NCBI GenBank assembly: GCA_017964345.1
Contig: JAGCSD010000023.1
Span: 1-12,276, forward strand
Length of the DNA stretch: 12,276 nucleotides
Direction of reading: 5' to 3'
Origin: Clostridia bacterium
GTDB taxonomy: Bacteria > Bacillota > Clostridia > Christensenellales > QALW01
This document shows positions 11,679 through 12,276 of the stretch, one piece after another. The translations under genes were made by a program, and so were the position numbers. Position 1 is the first letter of the stretch. Each line of letters starts with the position of its first letter. Below the pieces are notes generated by a model. It saw only the letters and a list, made by a program, of their open reading frames with translations. It made no database searches and was not told where the DNA came from.

Positions 11679-12276
11679 TTATTTTTTTATGTATTTTTTT
11701 GCCTGTACAGAAAACATTTTCGCATATAATCCGTTCTTTTTCATTAGTGTCGCGTGAGTTCCTTCTTCCACCAGTTTTCCGTCCTCGATCACGGCGATTT
11801 TGTCGGCGTCCGCGGCGCTGGAAAGGCGGTGCGAAACGAAAACGGTCGTTTTGCCGCGGCGCAGAGTGTCAAACTGACGGAAGATCTCCTGTTCGGCAAT
11901 GGCGTCGAGCGAGGCGGTCGGCTCGTCCAGGATCAGAATATCCTTATCGCCGTAAAACGCGCGCGCTACCGCCAGTTTCTGCCATTGACCGGTGGAAAGC
12001 TCCGTGCCGTCCTCCTCAAAATAGCGCATCAGCGGCGTATCCAGTCCCTTGGGCAGGCGGTCGATATACGAAGCGGCGTCGCTCTGTTCGGCGGCGCGGT
12101 GTACGTCCGTGTCCGGCGCGTCTTTTTGGATATTGCCGAACCGGATGTTGTCGCGCACCGTAACGGCGTATTTGCCGAAATCCTGAAAGACGATGCCGAA
12201 CAGATCGTAATAGTCGGAGATCGTGTACAGACGGATATCCCGTCCGTCCAGCAGGATCCGCCCCCGTGTCGGATCG
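11679..12276 (-). CDS. ABC transporter ATP-binding domain (exporter type), 5' part outside window
   Basis: The 198 visible residues are the C-terminal two thirds of a nucleotide-binding domain. The Q-loop Gln is in GIVFQDFGKYAVTVRDNIRF (Gln31 of the visible part), the signature appears as LSTGQWQKLAVARAF (93-107), Walker B is DILILDEPTASLD with the catalytic Glu118, and the H-loop is SHR (His149). The Walker A lies beyond the right edge. The VFQDF...TVRDNI arrangement and the end in LYAKMFSVQAKKY are those of exporters of the MsbA/MdlB type with an N-terminal transmembrane domain. The frame is open to the edge; the GTG within TVRDNIRF is internal, not a start. The signature has Thr in place of the usual first Gly of LSGGQ, a tolerated change. 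Substrate cannot be judged. Confidence 0.92.
   Translation of the reverse strand, partial: DPTRGRILLDGRDIRLYTISDYYDLFGIVFQDFGKYAVTVRDNIRFGNIQKDAPDTDVHRAAEQSDAASYIDRLPKGLDTPLMRYFEEDGTELSTGQWQKLAVARAFYGDKDILILDEPTASLDAIAEQEIFRQFDTLRRGKTTVFVSHRLSSAADADKIAVIEDGKLVEEGTHATLMKKNGLYAKMFSVQAKKYIKK

Overview
The window looks like chromosomal DNA from a low-to-mid GC Gram-positive bacterium, most likely a Clostridia-class Bacillota. The evidence is: strong GGAGG-type ribosome binding sites before nearly every gene, consensus sigma-A promoters, an infC-rpmI-rplT operon with an attenuator leader, a sortase with a putative substrate, a DUF1836 regulator beside a NfeD/flotillin pair, and a DUF3789-type microprotein. 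No tRNA, rRNA, CRISPR array, insertion sequence or phage gene was seen. No gene-free stretch exceeds about 240 bases.

Layout. (1) Positions 1-1531, minus strand: a low-molecular-weight protein-tyrosine phosphatase overlaps a GIY-YIG nuclease gene by 4 bases. The GIY-YIG frame has no stop of its own and runs in frame into a DUF5060/DUF4038 glycoside-hydrolase-like gene, which has its own consensus promoter and ribosome binding site but is broken by an in-frame TAA at 369-371. (2) 1532-1686: a divergent control region with two promoters and a run of 11-bp-phased GTTCAT/ATTCAC direct repeats resembling a PhoB/PhoP-type box. (3) 1687-5345, plus strand: a compact operon of a DUF1836 regulator, a NfeD-like membrane protein with an Asp-rich loop, a flotillin and a second SPFH (prohibitin-family) protein, closed by a terminator. 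This looks like a membrane-microdomain module with its own regulator. (4) 5344-9340, minus strand: infC (AUU start), rpmI, rplT, a TrmH/SpoU RNA methyltransferase, yebC and an alpha/beta hydrolase, mostly translation functions, then a separate DUF3789-like microprotein. The infC leader holds an intrinsic terminator and an alternative pairing that could disrupt it. (5) 9349-11669, minus strand: three overlapping or nearly abutting genes encoding a small secreted protein with a C-terminal anchor-like tail, a sortase and a polytopic membrane protein, under a consensus promoter. (6) 11679 to the right edge: the C-terminal part of an ABC transporter ATPase domain.

The most unusual points are the sortase operon, whose candidate substrate carries ILKAG where LPxTG would be expected, and the regulator-NfeD-flotillin-prohibitin operon next to a Pho-box-like repeat array. 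The doubly odd GIY-YIG/glycoside-hydrolase junction and the methyltransferase gene that starts without a ribosome binding site just after a terminator also deserve attention. None of these is proven to be new; each is stated with a deciding check.
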